A program made the translations under genes and the position numbers. From Taeniopygia guttata (lineage: Eukaryota > Chordata > Aves > Passeriformes > Estrildidae): a DNA stretch of 64,000 nucleotides. Where the stretch lies: the NCBI RefSeq assembly GCF_048771995.1, contig NC_133030.1, positions 13,222,001-13,286,000 of the forward strand, read 5' to 3'. A model generated the notes under the pieces. That model was not told the DNA's origin and searched no databases. It saw nothing but the letters and a program-made list of their open reading frames with translations. Below are positions 28,101-37,721 of the stretch, one piece after another. Position 1 is the stretch's first letter. The number at the start of each line of letters is the position of its first letter.

Positions 28101-31100
28101 GGTTTTGGGCCTGAGTATACTTTCATTCCAGTTGTTCCTGCTGCTCCTTTACAGCAGTAGTTTTGAGTCCTTCCTGTCAGTATTCTCTGGGTCTTCTAAC
28201 TGGAACGACAAAAAATTGCTATGATGTGTCAACTGAAGTGCTGTGCATGTCTTTGTGCATAAAGGAAGGGATGGTTAGACACCAGGCTGATCAATGAAAT
28301 AGCCTTAGACACAGCATTCATTATTGCAAGGAGGTGCTGCCATTCTTATGAGAATAGTGAGGAGAATATATGATGCTCCCATTTGCTTTATCATCAGGTA
28401 AGAAAATACATAATTAAAGACTATGATCTTCACATCTTTTCATCTCGAATTCCAAATCTCCATTTTCAAATTACTGTTTCTGTAAAAAAAATGTTGAGAA
28501 TATTTTGCTGCTCTTCACTCTAGTCTATGTGTAAAGAGCAAGCAGAAACATTAAACCTCAGGGCTTTCAGACTGAAATAAGTCTGTTAGATTTGCCATGT
28601 ATTTCTGTCAAGAATCCCTAATTAGGCACCAAGGTTCATGTTGCCAGCATGGGACAGATGTGATTAGGATTTTCTTCCTTTAAGCAGTTCACATGCTACA
28701 GTCTGGCTTTTACAAGCTTTTTTACATTATTTATAACAAAGGGGAAGCTGCCTTCCCTATGAAAGCTTTTGTTCAGGATAGTGGAATAAACTAACAAGCA
28801 ATTAAAAACATTGATGACTTCTGTAAAATCTCTGTCATACTAGACCTATACTTGTTCCAATCTCATTGAGTGGTTATCTTCACTTCTGTAGGACAGGTAC
28901 ATATTTTACATCTCAGTGACAGTTTTACCCATTTTTCTGATTTTTAATCAGTCTTGTGATAATTGATGTATTATTCAGAAACGTAATTTCAAGAGAAAGC
29001 TGATCTACATGAATTTCTGGGTTTTTGGGGTTTTTTTGAGAAAATAAGGAGGTTACAGTTGTCAAGAAAAAAAAAAATCTGAAATTCTGTGCATGATTTT
29101 TCCTAAACTGATTTCCTTATGCCTTTTTGGTTCTTGAAGTCAAATTCTGGTTACAATTTATTATCAAGGTAGCATTGCAATCCTTGAGACTATAATGTCT
29201 TATTTTGCAAATAAGTGAAGTAACATGGAACTGAAAGAACACGCGTGTCCTTCTTAATACTTGTGCCCAGAAAATTAAAATGTCCTTTGTCCCTCGGCAA
29301 TCATTTTTATGTGCTAGTTGAAATGAACTTAGTATTTCTAGAGTTCACAGGTAGTGGGGAATGTTTCACTATGGATTTAAGAAGGGAAAGTATCACAAAT
29401 GTACTAAGCCCTCTCCTCTCCAAATGCACCCTCTCTAACTCCTCAAACTGTGTCCCTGCAGCTTGCAGTGAAGCACCAGGGCAGCAGCACTCTGGGCTGG
29501 GTGTGGTGGCAGTGCTGGCACCCTTCTGGGTGTGCCGGTCTAATCTCTCCATGAGTTCTGCCTGGACATTTCTACCCCATTTTGGGGCTCTAGCCACTCC
29601 ATTTGAACTAAAACCATGCTGATAAAGCTGCTGTATTTTTGCTTCAGTCTTCAGCTCACTTGTGGCACCACTATGAGCACAGGGAAGCCTACCAGAAGCT
29701 CCTGGAGGACATTGCGGTGCTGCGGCGTTTGGCTGCCAGGCTCTCGAGCCGCGCCGAGATGGTCGGAGCCGTTCGTCAGGTGAGGGCATCCCGACGTTTA
29801 CCTGGGTCCTGGATCCATGGGTGCACTCTTTTCCAGCCTGGGCCAGAGGTTATGTTCACCCTCTGAGTTTTATTTGCCATTTTGACAGATTAAAGATATC
29901 TGTTGTAGTGTCAAGTAACACACCACTGCAGCCTGAAAACAATTCCAATGGTAGAAGATTGCCCATTAAGCTATTTAATACCTGTACAACAGGAGCATAT
30001 ATTTTTTTCAGAACTACAGCTGCATCACAAGAAACTAATTTCAAATCAGTGCAGCACATAATAATAAGAAAAAAACTTTTCTGGGTCAAAAAACTCATCT
30101 AATTCAGTCACCCGCTTTTGGCAATAGTTCAGTCTATTACAAAAAGTATGAAAAGAGAGTGAGTATAAAGAAGAACACATCAATACCCTCCCAGATTCAA
30201 GAATGTTCCCTCTGCCCTCTAAAGTTAACAGATTGATGTCAGTGACAAAGATCTTTGAGGGTTTGAAAACAAATGTGGTATACCACATAAGTAATCAGAT
30301 AGGCACCCAGGCAGGGTGTCTGAATATATGAAAAAATAAATTATTTATTCTGTGAAATGCGTATGAATTGGCATTTTCTTCTATCTTAGGAATTTTCAGT
30401 CATGGAGGCAGCAATATTTTCTTAAGAACAACAACTCCAGATTTAACCCTGACATGGAGAATACATATAGAGGCAAATGATTTGTTGGAGATGTGTAGAG
30501 GTTACCTGGATGTTTCCTTCTCTTCTTCCTTAGGAGAAGCGTATGTCAAAGGCAACAGAAGTAATGATGCAGTATGTGGAAAATTTGAAAAGGACATATG
30601 AAAAGGATCATGCTGAACTAATGGAGTTCAAGAAACTTGCCAATCAGAATTCTAGCAGAACCTATGGTGCATCTGGTAAAGAAAAATCAAAATTTAAGGG
30701 TTTGTCTTGCCTCTAATTCAGAGAGATGTGGGTGCTATTAACAATTTAAAGTATTGGGAAACCTGTTCATCAAGTTATGATCTACAGGAGTAGATTTTTT
30801 AAAGTTACAGAAATAAGATGTTTCATATGAGCCATACTTAATGCTATAGTAAAGTAATTTGAAATCGCTATCACTTACCAAATTCTTATGAGACCAAATC
30901 ATATTTTCTCATGGCCTCTTACAAATCCATGTACTCTGCATAATTTTAATGCAACTACCTTTTAGGTCTAGATGAAGGCAAAATTTAATTATTAAAACCA
31001 CTTTTTTCTTTTTGCAATCTCTTCTTTCCTTTGCTGGAAACTGAAATACAAGGATTTTCCTTTGCAAGACCTTGTATATGGAGGCCAATAGTGGGATTTT

Positions 31101-34100
31101 TTTCTTTTTGCCTGATTCAGTGAAAATAGTACTGATTTGGTTATTTGCAATTATTTCAAATTTCTTGTGCAGGTGTAATTGAGAAGACAGCTGAATGACA
31201 ATACTGTATGACAATAAATATATGATCACTTACAGACCCTGTGTAAATATACTGTATCTGAGTTTGAAATATAAGCAAGGTTTCTATTAATATTATTTAG
31301 AGATACTCACTAGTCTAAGACTGTTCTTTATCTTTATTTCTGTGCAGAAGATGGAGTTCCTCGTTCATCTAGATCCATGTCTCTCACTGTTGGAAAGGTA
31401 TTTCTACAATATAAAGAAAATGAACGTTTTATGTAGTGAAATTTGTCTGTGTGTATACACTCAGTTCTTTAGGCTGTGCTCAAACAATGCTGGTAAATTC
31501 TCAATATCCTTAATGCAATTTAGTGCATGTGCTTTGCAATTTTGTATACATGACTTAGTATGGCTTTGTGCAATAATGGTATTGCCTGATGGGAAACTCT
31601 AGTGTTTTATTTCTCCAAAGCTTCCAAGTGCTGGAGATCAAGTCTGTCACAAAACTTGCTAAAACAACCAGTGATTTGGGATGCATGAGTCCCGGTATGA
31701 CCATTAAGAAATGTGGTGATCAGGTGCATTATACTCAGTCTACTGTTTATTTTCATATTTTTATTTGATTGGGTTGTAGTTCTTTAGGTATAGTTTATTC
31801 CTGCCACCTCTGAGTGTTGGGTATAAAGAATTACAGCACAGAGCATGCAGAGGGCAAGAGGGGATTTCAGAATGAGAACCTCATAGGTTGAAGCAGAGGT
31901 CTCAAAGACTAAATTTAATAAGGACAAGTCCAAAGAATATAGAGGAGGAGAAAAAGAAGCTGAACACTGGAATGGACTGCCTACCATGGCTTCAGACTTC
32001 CCAGTGTAGTTTTTCAGGAGCACATTAAATAAAACTGTTGTTAATGAACAGGTATGGTTGGTTTTGTCTAGAACCACAATCATGGAGTAACTCCTAAGAA
32101 TTCACTAAAGCTGTGTTTAACTCCTTTCCTGTAAAGTTGTCTAGAGCAGAATCTTAGAAGTGTTTGGATATGCACTAAAGCAAAACTGTTAGAGGCTGTA
32201 AGTGTTTTGGTGTTTTACTTAGTTGGAAGCATAGATTTTACATAGATTTTATAGGATGAAGCATTTGTCTACTTACCAAATGACAGCAAAAATTTACATA
32301 ATCTCTGCTTGAACTAGAATATATTGTTACAGTTAGCATGTGTTTGTCATAAGAAAGAATTTTTATGGTTTTTGGGAAATATAAGCAGTGTTGCATGATG
32401 CTATCTAACAATTCAGGGCTGGGGAGAAGGGACTGTTTTTTTGTGGAAGGAATGCATGTTTTTGTTTCAGTAATATAATAAATATGTTTACATGTAATTA
32501 ATATATCATAGTGGGCACAGTATATCATAATAGGGACATAGCAAGATAAGAGTTTAATGTATGACTTCATTATTTCCAGTCATTGTGACACTGGCACTTT
32601 CCCCAGTATCATTATGCATCTGCTTTCATCAAAGATAAAGGCCTGTGATAAGAGCTGACAATATAAATTCAGAACATTTCTGTTGTGTGATTTACACTGC
32701 TGGGCTTTCAGTATGGATGGAAAAGAGCAGCATCTCTGTGCCACACCTCATTTCACATTGAACACTTGCCTTACCATGCAGGACAAGATGAATTTCTGGG
32801 AAAAACCATGACCTTTTATTTTACTTTTGCTCCCAACTCTTCTTTTCCCAAAGGGGACACTGACCTACCTCTTTGCTGCACAAGTTAACCCACAGAATTG
32901 TTCTTCATTCTGTCTTGTTGTATGGTAGGAAAAATAATTGTTATTTCTCCCAGAATATGCCTCGAAGGAGAGTCAGTGTTGCAGTTGTTCCTAAATTTAA
33001 CTCCTTGAACATTCCTGGTCAGTCACCAGCAGCTTCACCTATACCTTCAATGCCATCCCTGGTAAGTAAAACCCACATTTTAAAGTTACCAGTTTTTGTC
33101 TAAACCACTTTTGCATAGAGGAAAGCTATAGTTATTGTAAAAGGAAGGCTTTTCATTGATTTAACTTGTTTTGACTCCACCCTGGGTAAAGGGGATGAAC
33201 GGAGGCAATTCCTGTTGTGTAAGGGGATATTGCAATCTTCATGAATGATCCCTTTGGGAGCAACTGAATAGGGCAGGCTGCTGATTCACAGGCACTGGAC
33301 ATTGGTGAGGCAATTTGCCTTTTAATCTGAAGTAACGCGCAGAAAGAAATAATGAAAATAGCTGTACCCTATAGAAGAGAAATTTTAACCAGAAACCACA
33401 GAACACAACTGGACTGCTGTTCTTCATTGCCAAACGTCCACTGAACAGACATAAATCTAATGAATGTACAGAAATGTACATGACAGTAATTTAGAGGTTC
33501 TGTGATGATCTGGGATCAGTGGAGCCATCAGCCTCTTAATTGAAAATTTTTTTTGTTAAACTTTAATAAATTAATGAAACTCAAATCTGAACATAATAAA
33601 TCCATACAAATGCTTTGGAGAAAAACTGCAAGACATATTCACTGTTCAGAGATGAGCTAAGATGGGACATAAAGTTATGGAGTTTTCTGTTAAAAATACA
33701 GGATTATTTAAATGAGGGTTTTGCTGAGAAGCTAAATCTATTTATCTGTTTTACATGTAAGAAAAGCATCTGTTTGTGCAATTTATTTATTATGTACTCA
33801 GAGTCTATTGCTTCAGGAACCAGGTGTGTTTGTTTGTCATGGTTTATTATTAATTATTTTGGTTTAAAATTTCCCATTGAAAACATAGCTAATAAATGCA
33901 TGTTCCTAGGATAATAGGAGTAAGAGAATAATTTTACTGGTCAGTGATCAATATATGAAAGAGAATGTTTTCCAGGGAAAAATAAACAGGGTAGAAGGAA
34001 ATGTCAGAAAATTCTTAGTGTGCAAGTCCATTGTGTACTCTAGTTAATGAGAAGAACACGGAAGCACCACATTCAAGATACTTTGCTTGTGAGTGTGGGA

Positions 34101-37100
34101 AGGAAACCTAAGCAGCACACTGCCTTTGTCATTTTATTGAACACCCATTTGAAATTAATTAATGAATTTTAATTGGTATTTAATTATTTAGTCATGGATG
34201 TTAACTAATTAATGAATGTAACATTTATTGCTCTGTTTTGCTTACAGTCTGAATCACCCAGTAATGGAAGGAGCAACCTAACATCTACTCCTGCTCTGCC
34301 AGCACTTCTAGAAAAGTGAGTTTTGTCTAGGTCATCTCAGTACCTATTAAATGATAATACTAAATGAGAATTTAAAAAATCATATTTTTTATGATATTAC
34401 TGTGATATTACTACTAGTGGCTAGAATGCTTTAAACATGCAAATTAAAAGCTTTCAATGTATACATCACTACAGAATATCGAATTTCATGTATTTTAGAT
34501 TAGTGCTGAGGCAGGACAAAATTTATCTTATGTCTTTGTTTTACCTTGTGCTTTACTAAGAATGTAATTTTTCAACAACTGAGAAAACAAAAATGGGGAA
34601 CTACAGCACTGGCTGCTGCTATTCAAAAAAACTCTGCAAGATCTAGACCATCTTTTGGAACTGCACAGAAATTCTGTGAGAAAATACAACAGCTGTAAAA
34701 CCTTATCAATATATCACACCTAGGAGAAAAAACAAATCATGTTACCAAGTAACAGAGGCAGAACTTGAAATTCAAGTTTGATCCTAAGTGTGTGTGCATG
34801 GGCCAGCTGGTCTAGTAGTGTAGAATTACCCAGACTAGCACAGTTTTTTATGTTTAAGCACTTCAAGCTTATACTCACGGTTTGTTTAAAGAGCAATTGA
34901 AAATAATGTTTATTGTTAACAGGCCTTGAGAGAAAATCCATTGCCCACACATGGTGTCAATCAGGTTCAACCTGATTGAAAATAAGACCTGCAAAAAGGG
35001 CGAGATTCCAAAAGTTGAAATGGGATCCATTGCTGAGCTTATTAAACCCTGACTTTGATAGATCTATGTCTCAATCACTTAAACTCTCTGTCCCAGATAA
35101 AATAAATGACAGGAGAGCACTGCAGGAAGAGAGAAATATAAAAGAGCTTATCTTCAGGCTAAATGCTCCAAACTTTTACTTGAGAAAAGTGAGGCGTGTG
35201 TATTTCTTTTAACCTGTGCATCAGTTCAGCATATAAAGTCAGCTCAGGAGAATACTTACAAGGCAAATAAAACCAATGTTTTGTTGAATTAGTATTTGAT
35301 ATTACTTCTGTTATGTTCCTCCTATGTAGCAGGTTACAATTTATGAGTTTTAGAAAGCTGAGGGAAATGTTTTCATGAATAGCAAATAAATGTCATGCAT
35401 GAGCCAGGAAACAAAGACTATTTTCTTCTTTTTTAAAGAAGAATAAAAAATATACTTTTCTTACCTTAGAAACATAATAATTACTGTTCTTAAATCACAA
35501 CATTCTGAAAATAATATTTTTCTTGATGTTCAATTTTTTCTTTTGAATGACATTTCATTTCTCCAACATACATTAAAAAAGACAAATCATGACTCACAAA
35601 ATTGCAGCATGCTCCAAATACAACACATTTCCCTGATGTTGTTTTCTATCTGTCTGTTTCTTTTGTCTTGGCAGTGGGAAGTCAAATGCAGAACCTGACT
35701 GTGAAACCTCAACTTCTGTGCTGACACAGAGTGGATTGGAAGAGATCAGTCCTGAAACTAAAGCCAAGATAGAAGAGGAAGCATATAACAAGGGGTGGGG
35801 ATATTTTTTGTCAACTAAATCTGTAAATATGTGCTACCAGATGAGGACATGTGTTTTTAAAATTTGATTTTAAGTACAATAGTTATGTTCTTGGTGTCAC
35901 AAAATGCTTTACACATCATATTTTGGGGCAATTAAAAACTTCGGGATCTGTTTCTGCATGTCAGTCAAAGAATTTTGCATTATGTGAAGAGTGAGACAAA
36001 TTTTGATCCTCTCCTGCAGAATCCAGTGTGACATCTGACTTCAGCATTGAATTGCATTTATTCTCCAGGAAAAAAAGTAGTGTCTAGAGCATATTCAAAG
36101 TGATGGAAAGCTATAGAGAAATGTTTACTGCCTCCTTTACAATAGACAGAAATTGTTCTCTGTGAAGAAAAACTTTTTTTTTTTTTGTTGAAAATTATAC
36201 ATTTGGTATCAGCTCTAATATAATCTTCAAGAAGGGTGGCTGTCTGTGTGCCTTACTCATAGTCTTCAGCTAATTTTTACTCTTGTTTAAGTGGTGTAAC
36301 ACTTCTACTTGTGTTTTATTACATATAACAAAACAAAAAGCTAATTTTTCATTACATGAGATCATGCTTATACAATGTCCTAGACTAAGAAATAAATGTC
36401 TTGTCTGATATAGATATCAGGAAGCCTTAAAGAAGACCAAAGAACTTCAGGAACTGAAGGAAGAAGATGAAGAGACACCCAAAGAAAGTCATGATGAACA
36501 TGAAGAAAGTGAAAATGAAGATGAGATAAAAAATCTGAAAAGCAGGTGAGACAGTGCTGAAATATGTCCATACAAGAGGGGCCACATTTTTCTACTAGTG
36601 GTACCCAAAAAAGTATTTTATACTATCATTTTGGCATGTTTTCTTCCTGGGGAAGCATATTGAAATAACAGTATTTTCACAGAAAGTAATATTCCAAGAC
36701 AATGTAGTTGCAAACATAAAACTTTTGATATTTTGGTTAAAGCTGTATGTTGACATCAAGATGCTTCATCTTGATGGAGCTTGGTTCTGATTTGAGGTAA
36801 AGGAATGCTACATAAAATTTCCTCAGGTGCCAAAATGTATCTCTCTGTGAATATGTACTGCCTTTTAAAGGTTGTAATTCAGGAGTCTGAATTGGTGCCG
36901 TATTGCATTCCTGCCACTGGAGTGACACTCTATCCATCTACACCTAGTGCTCTCTGTCTGTACATTACAGAGGAATTGGATGCTGGCCAAAGCAAGTAAT
37001 ATGTCCAATCCCAGGTGAAGGCAGGGATCCTTACCTAATCCAGAAGAATTAATTTCCATTCCATAACCATTATAGCTATAAACATCTGTTGATTTCAGAT

Positions 37101-37721
37101 TTCAGCCGCCTTCAGAGAGCAACCATCTCATTAGTCGTGACAGCCTTGGAAAGAAATGTTTACCACATATTCCAATGTCTAATTTAATTAATCAAGGTAT
37201 GAACAGTGCAGAATTTTGCATGATCTCAAGCTCTGAGATTTGCCAGCTGACAGGTGGGAGAAATAGGAGTTAAGTTTATAGTCTCCAGATGTCTCACAAA
37301 TATTACTCATATGGAATAGTTGGAGTTGGAATATCTGAGAGTACAGCTCTCGATAAAAGAACTTAACAGTTTGATTCTTCTTTGACAAGATGTTTGTATA
37401 GGCAAAACAAGCTGAAAAACTTAAGACAAAAAATTTGCATTTGATTAATATATAATAGTTTTCTTTTCATTTTACAGCAGACTTGAAGTCGTCGTTAATT
37501 ATTTATATATCCTGTACCCCAAACTGTGCAAACACTGGAATGTGGTGTGGCTTGTGGTGGCTGCAATAGTAATTTTTGCTGTGGTGTTGGGAATCTACCA
37601 TTCCTACAACTCCTGTGATGAAAAGTCAGAGGCACCTGAGGGGAAGGCCAGCTGCTCTGCAGCCCAGCAGTATTCCTGGTGGAACTCAGGATTCCGACAG
37701 GAGCAACGCACCACGGAATAA
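10129..37721 (+). CDS. IRAG1: IRAG1 (MRVI1), IP3-receptor-associated cGMP kinase substrate
   Basis: Spliced CDS of 20 exons: 10129-10197, 15558-15658, 16438-16508, 17815-17988, 18935-19012, 19479-19528, 19954-19995, 20532-21122, 22926-23004, 25393-25513, 26360-26390, 27458-27598, 29648-29779, 30534-30675, 31348-31397, 32954-33061, 34248-34315, 35675-35794, 36414-36545, 37481-37721. Lengths sum to 2541 nt, so 846 residues plus stop; all junctions are GT-AG and in phase. The human protein is near 900 residues and agrees over most of its length (recalled, not aligned). Parts in order: a variable N-terminus; a basic RRGRKSR cluster (about 124-130), which I recall as lying in the region that docks cGMP kinase I-beta; a low-complexity middle; the coiled-coil MRVI1 core (about 385-605); kinase-consensus RRRVS at 628-632; an acidic stretch (about 736-762); and a C-terminal membrane anchor (about 788-806). 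Family role: an ER-anchored part of the cGMP kinase I and IP3-receptor complex that lowers calcium release when phosphorylated. The start is the least certain part: the upstream frame stays open, so extra N-terminal exons may exist. Confidence 0.95.
13076..13121 (+). repeat. Pyrimidine tract in IRAG1 intron
   Basis: T-run, then a short CT microsatellite, then about 22 T. Low complexity. No adjacent retroposon body is recognisable. Confidence 0.8.
13828..14378 (-). mobile_element. CR1 3' end, antisense, split by an LTR insertion
   Basis: Left part 13828-13903 reads 'gatggaagagaccttaaagg' then 'gttccaactgccctg' and 'tatggacagg'. Right part 14315-14378 resumes 'gacactttccaccagaccag' then 'cccaacctggcctgga'. 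Joined without the middle they give the continuous antisense CR1 consensus. The gap is filled exactly by the LTR at 13904-14308. Confidence 0.9.
13904..14308 (-). mobile_element. Solo LTR, class II (ERVK-like) avian endogenous retrovirus
   Basis: A 405-bp block inserted inside an older CR1 copy and flanked by near-identical 6-bp target repeats (13898-13903 and 14309-14314). The right end is CA. Six-base target repeats fit class II/ERVK elements. An AATAAA-type signal lies on the minus strand about 80 bp from the 13904 end, favouring minus orientation. No internal viral genes remain: it is the relic left after LTR-LTR recombination. It is younger than the CR1 it interrupts. The family name and the link to songbird LTRs rest on memory. 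Confidence 0.75.
15558..15658 (+). CDS. IRAG1: IRAG1 coding exon (residues 24-57)
   Basis: Acceptor cattcag, donor gtacta. It encodes a segment with PSIVLP and ETDKNL that parallels human PTIVLT and ETDKNL. It leaves two bases (AG) that complete an Arg codon with the next exon. Confidence 0.93.
16438..16508 (+). CDS. IRAG1: IRAG1 coding exon (residues 57-81)
   Basis: Acceptor tctctag, donor gtaaga. Arg/Ser/His-rich, ending SSLTSV like human TASLTSV. Length 71 nt; it leaves one base that becomes Asp with the next exon. Confidence 0.93.
17815..17988 (+). CDS. IRAG1: IRAG1 coding exon with basic kinase-docking cluster (81-139)
   Basis: Encodes the strongly conserved [12 protein letters not shown] segment, then ISEEDKKKN, a short helical stretch, and [13 protein letters not shown] at about 120-132. 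The basic RRGRKSR cluster lies in the region I recall as binding the leucine zipper of cGMP kinase I-beta. The serines after it sit in a basophilic kinase context. Confidence 0.96.
18935..19012 (+). CDS. IRAG1: IRAG1 coding exon with tandem acceptor (139-165)
   Basis: Ser/Pro-rich: [12 protein letters not shown] then SWSNSLM, like human AVSPNLSPSASP and SRSNSLT. The acceptor is gaagcag, an NAGNAG pair. Using the first AG keeps the Ala found in human; the second would drop one residue in frame. Confidence 0.92.
19026..19075 (-). mobile_element. Short CR1 3'-end fragment, antisense
   Basis: The stretch 'aaaagacctttaagatcatc' followed by 'aatccaat' is the reverse complement of the CR1 3' end. 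It begins about 13 bp after the donor of the preceding IRAG1 exon, so it was inserted very close to a splice site. Confidence 0.75.
19479..19528 (+). CDS. IRAG1: IRAG1 coding exon (residues 165-181)
   Basis: Short 50-nt exon. Acceptor tctttcag, donor gtaaga. Begins GLDAC, matching human GLDVC, and ends in phase 0 at SVSPGQ. Confidence 0.88.
19954..19995 (+). CDS. IRAG1: IRAG1 short coding exon (residues 182-195)
   Basis: A 42-nt, phase 0-0 exon (14 codons, Glu/Asp-rich) behind a long T-tract and a TAG acceptor, with donor gtaagt. The equivalent human stretch is poorly conserved. Because it is symmetric it could be skipped without a frame change, so it may be alternatively spliced. Confidence 0.75.
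20532..21122 (+). CDS. IRAG1: IRAG1 large central exon (residues 196-392)
   Basis: A 591-nt, phase 0-0 exon. Conserved islands are [27 protein letters not shown] and, at the end, [17 protein letters not shown], each closely matched in human as I recall it. The middle is Lys/Ser/Pro-rich and looks disordered. The last segment begins the conserved MRVI1 family core. Confidence 0.96.
21988..22198 (+). mobile_element. CR1 LINE 3' end, sense orientation
   Basis: Contains hallmark CR1 phrases in order: 'cactggcacaggttgcccag', 'gctgccccatccctgg', 'ggccaggctggatggggctt', 'ctttaaggtccctttcaa' and a terminal 'attctataattct'. It sits in the intron between the large central exon and the next one. It is better preserved than the copy near 9.4 kb. 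Confidence 0.92.
22926..23004 (+). CDS. IRAG1: IRAG1 coding exon, conserved core (393-419)
   Basis: Encodes [16 protein letters not shown], almost identical to human. The donor, gtgcag, departs from consensus at positions +4 to +6, and a run of 18 G starts 64 bp downstream. That run may help donor recognition. Confidence 0.96.
23069..23086 (+). repeat. 18-base G homopolymer in IRAG1 intron
   Basis: An uninterrupted run of 18 G, the longest G-run in the window. It can form a G-quadruplex in DNA or transcript, and its exact length may be affected by sequencing error. Confidence 0.9.
25393..25513 (+). CDS. IRAG1: IRAG1 coding exon (residues 419-459)
   Basis: Acceptor cttttag-type, donor gtaaaa. 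Encodes an acidic EEEE patch, then [17 protein letters not shown], matching human [17 protein letters not shown] as recalled. Confidence 0.95.
26360..26390 (+). CDS. IRAG1: IRAG1 31-nt micro-exon (residues 459-469)
   Basis: A very short exon, acceptor tatatctag and donor gtaagt, completing a Ser codon and encoding PPLTEKEVE exactly as in human. It is too short for most ORF finders and is placed by phase and homology. Confidence 0.93.
27458..27598 (+). CDS. IRAG1: IRAG1 coiled-coil exon (residues 470-516)
   Basis: Encodes [20 protein letters not shown], then a charged helical stretch ([20 protein letters not shown]), nearly identical to human. This is the start of the MRVI1 family coiled-coil core. 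Phase 0-0, donor gtaaga. Confidence 0.96.
29648..29779 (+). CDS. IRAG1: IRAG1 coiled-coil exon (residues 517-560)
   Basis: Encodes [20 protein letters not shown], then [20 protein letters not shown]. Phase 0-0, donor gtgagg. It is GC-richer than neighbouring exons, with CpGs in the Arg codons. Confidence 0.96.
30534..30675 (+). CDS. IRAG1: IRAG1 coiled-coil exon (residues 561-608)
   Basis: Encodes [20 protein letters not shown] and [17 protein letters not shown], essentially as in human. This is the end of the helical core. It leaves one base that joins the next exon. Confidence 0.96.
31348..31397 (+). CDS. IRAG1: IRAG1 exon with phospho-site Ser (residues 608-624)
   Basis: A 50-nt exon encoding [17 protein letters not shown]. 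Ser619 lies 13 residues before Ser632 of the next exon, the same spacing as the paired cGMP kinase sites I recall from bovine IRAG (Ser683 and Ser696). Confidence 0.94.
32954..33061 (+). CDS. IRAG1: IRAG1 exon with RRRVS kinase motif (residues 625-660)
   Basis: Encodes [19 protein letters not shown], nearly identical to human. RRRVS (Ser632) is a textbook PKG/PKA consensus and matches the regulatory serine whose phosphorylation is reported to inhibit calcium release. A Ser/Pro-rich tail follows. Phase 0-0. Confidence 0.96.
34248..34315 (+). CDS. IRAG1: IRAG1 coding exon (residues 661-683)
   Basis: Acceptor cttacag, donor gtgagt. Encodes SESPSNG, then SALPALLE-like [10 protein letters not shown]. 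It leaves two bases (AA) that become Asn with the next exon, as in human LENGK. Confidence 0.93.
35675..35794 (+). CDS. IRAG1: IRAG1 coding exon (residues 683-723)
   Basis: Begins [11 protein letters not shown] and ends [14 protein letters not shown], parallel to human. The donor is a G-rich gtgggg preceded by GGGG, a weak match to consensus. Only one GT is placed to keep phase with the next exon. Confidence 0.93.
36414..36545 (+). CDS. IRAG1: IRAG1 acidic exon (residues 723-767)
   Basis: Encodes [16 protein letters not shown] followed by a Glu/Asp-rich stretch, the acidic linker before the membrane anchor. Donor gtgaga. Leaves AG, completing an Arg codon with the last exon. Confidence 0.95.
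37481..37721 (+). CDS. IRAG1: IRAG1 last coding exon with membrane anchor (767-846)
   Basis: Encodes [13 protein letters not shown], a hydrophobic segment (about 788-806), then IYHSYNSC and CSAAQ...SWW, ending RQEQRTTE and TAA. This matches the human tail-anchor region. The acceptor is cagcag: starting at 37478 would add one Ser, which human appears to carry (SSKLEE). Confidence 0.96.

Noticed and set aside
29307-29789. 160-codon minus-strand frame
   Set aside because: Antisense shadow of the IRAG1 coiled-coil exon at 29648-29779.
31920-32060. Possible CR1 fragment
   Set aside because: Only one phrase (gaacactggaatggactgcc) resembles CR1. The rest does not follow the consensus order.
34976-35212. 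78-codon charged frame
   Set aside because: Looks protein-like, but I recognise no homologue, there are no flanking splice sites, and it lies in an IRAG1 intron overlapping a palindrome.
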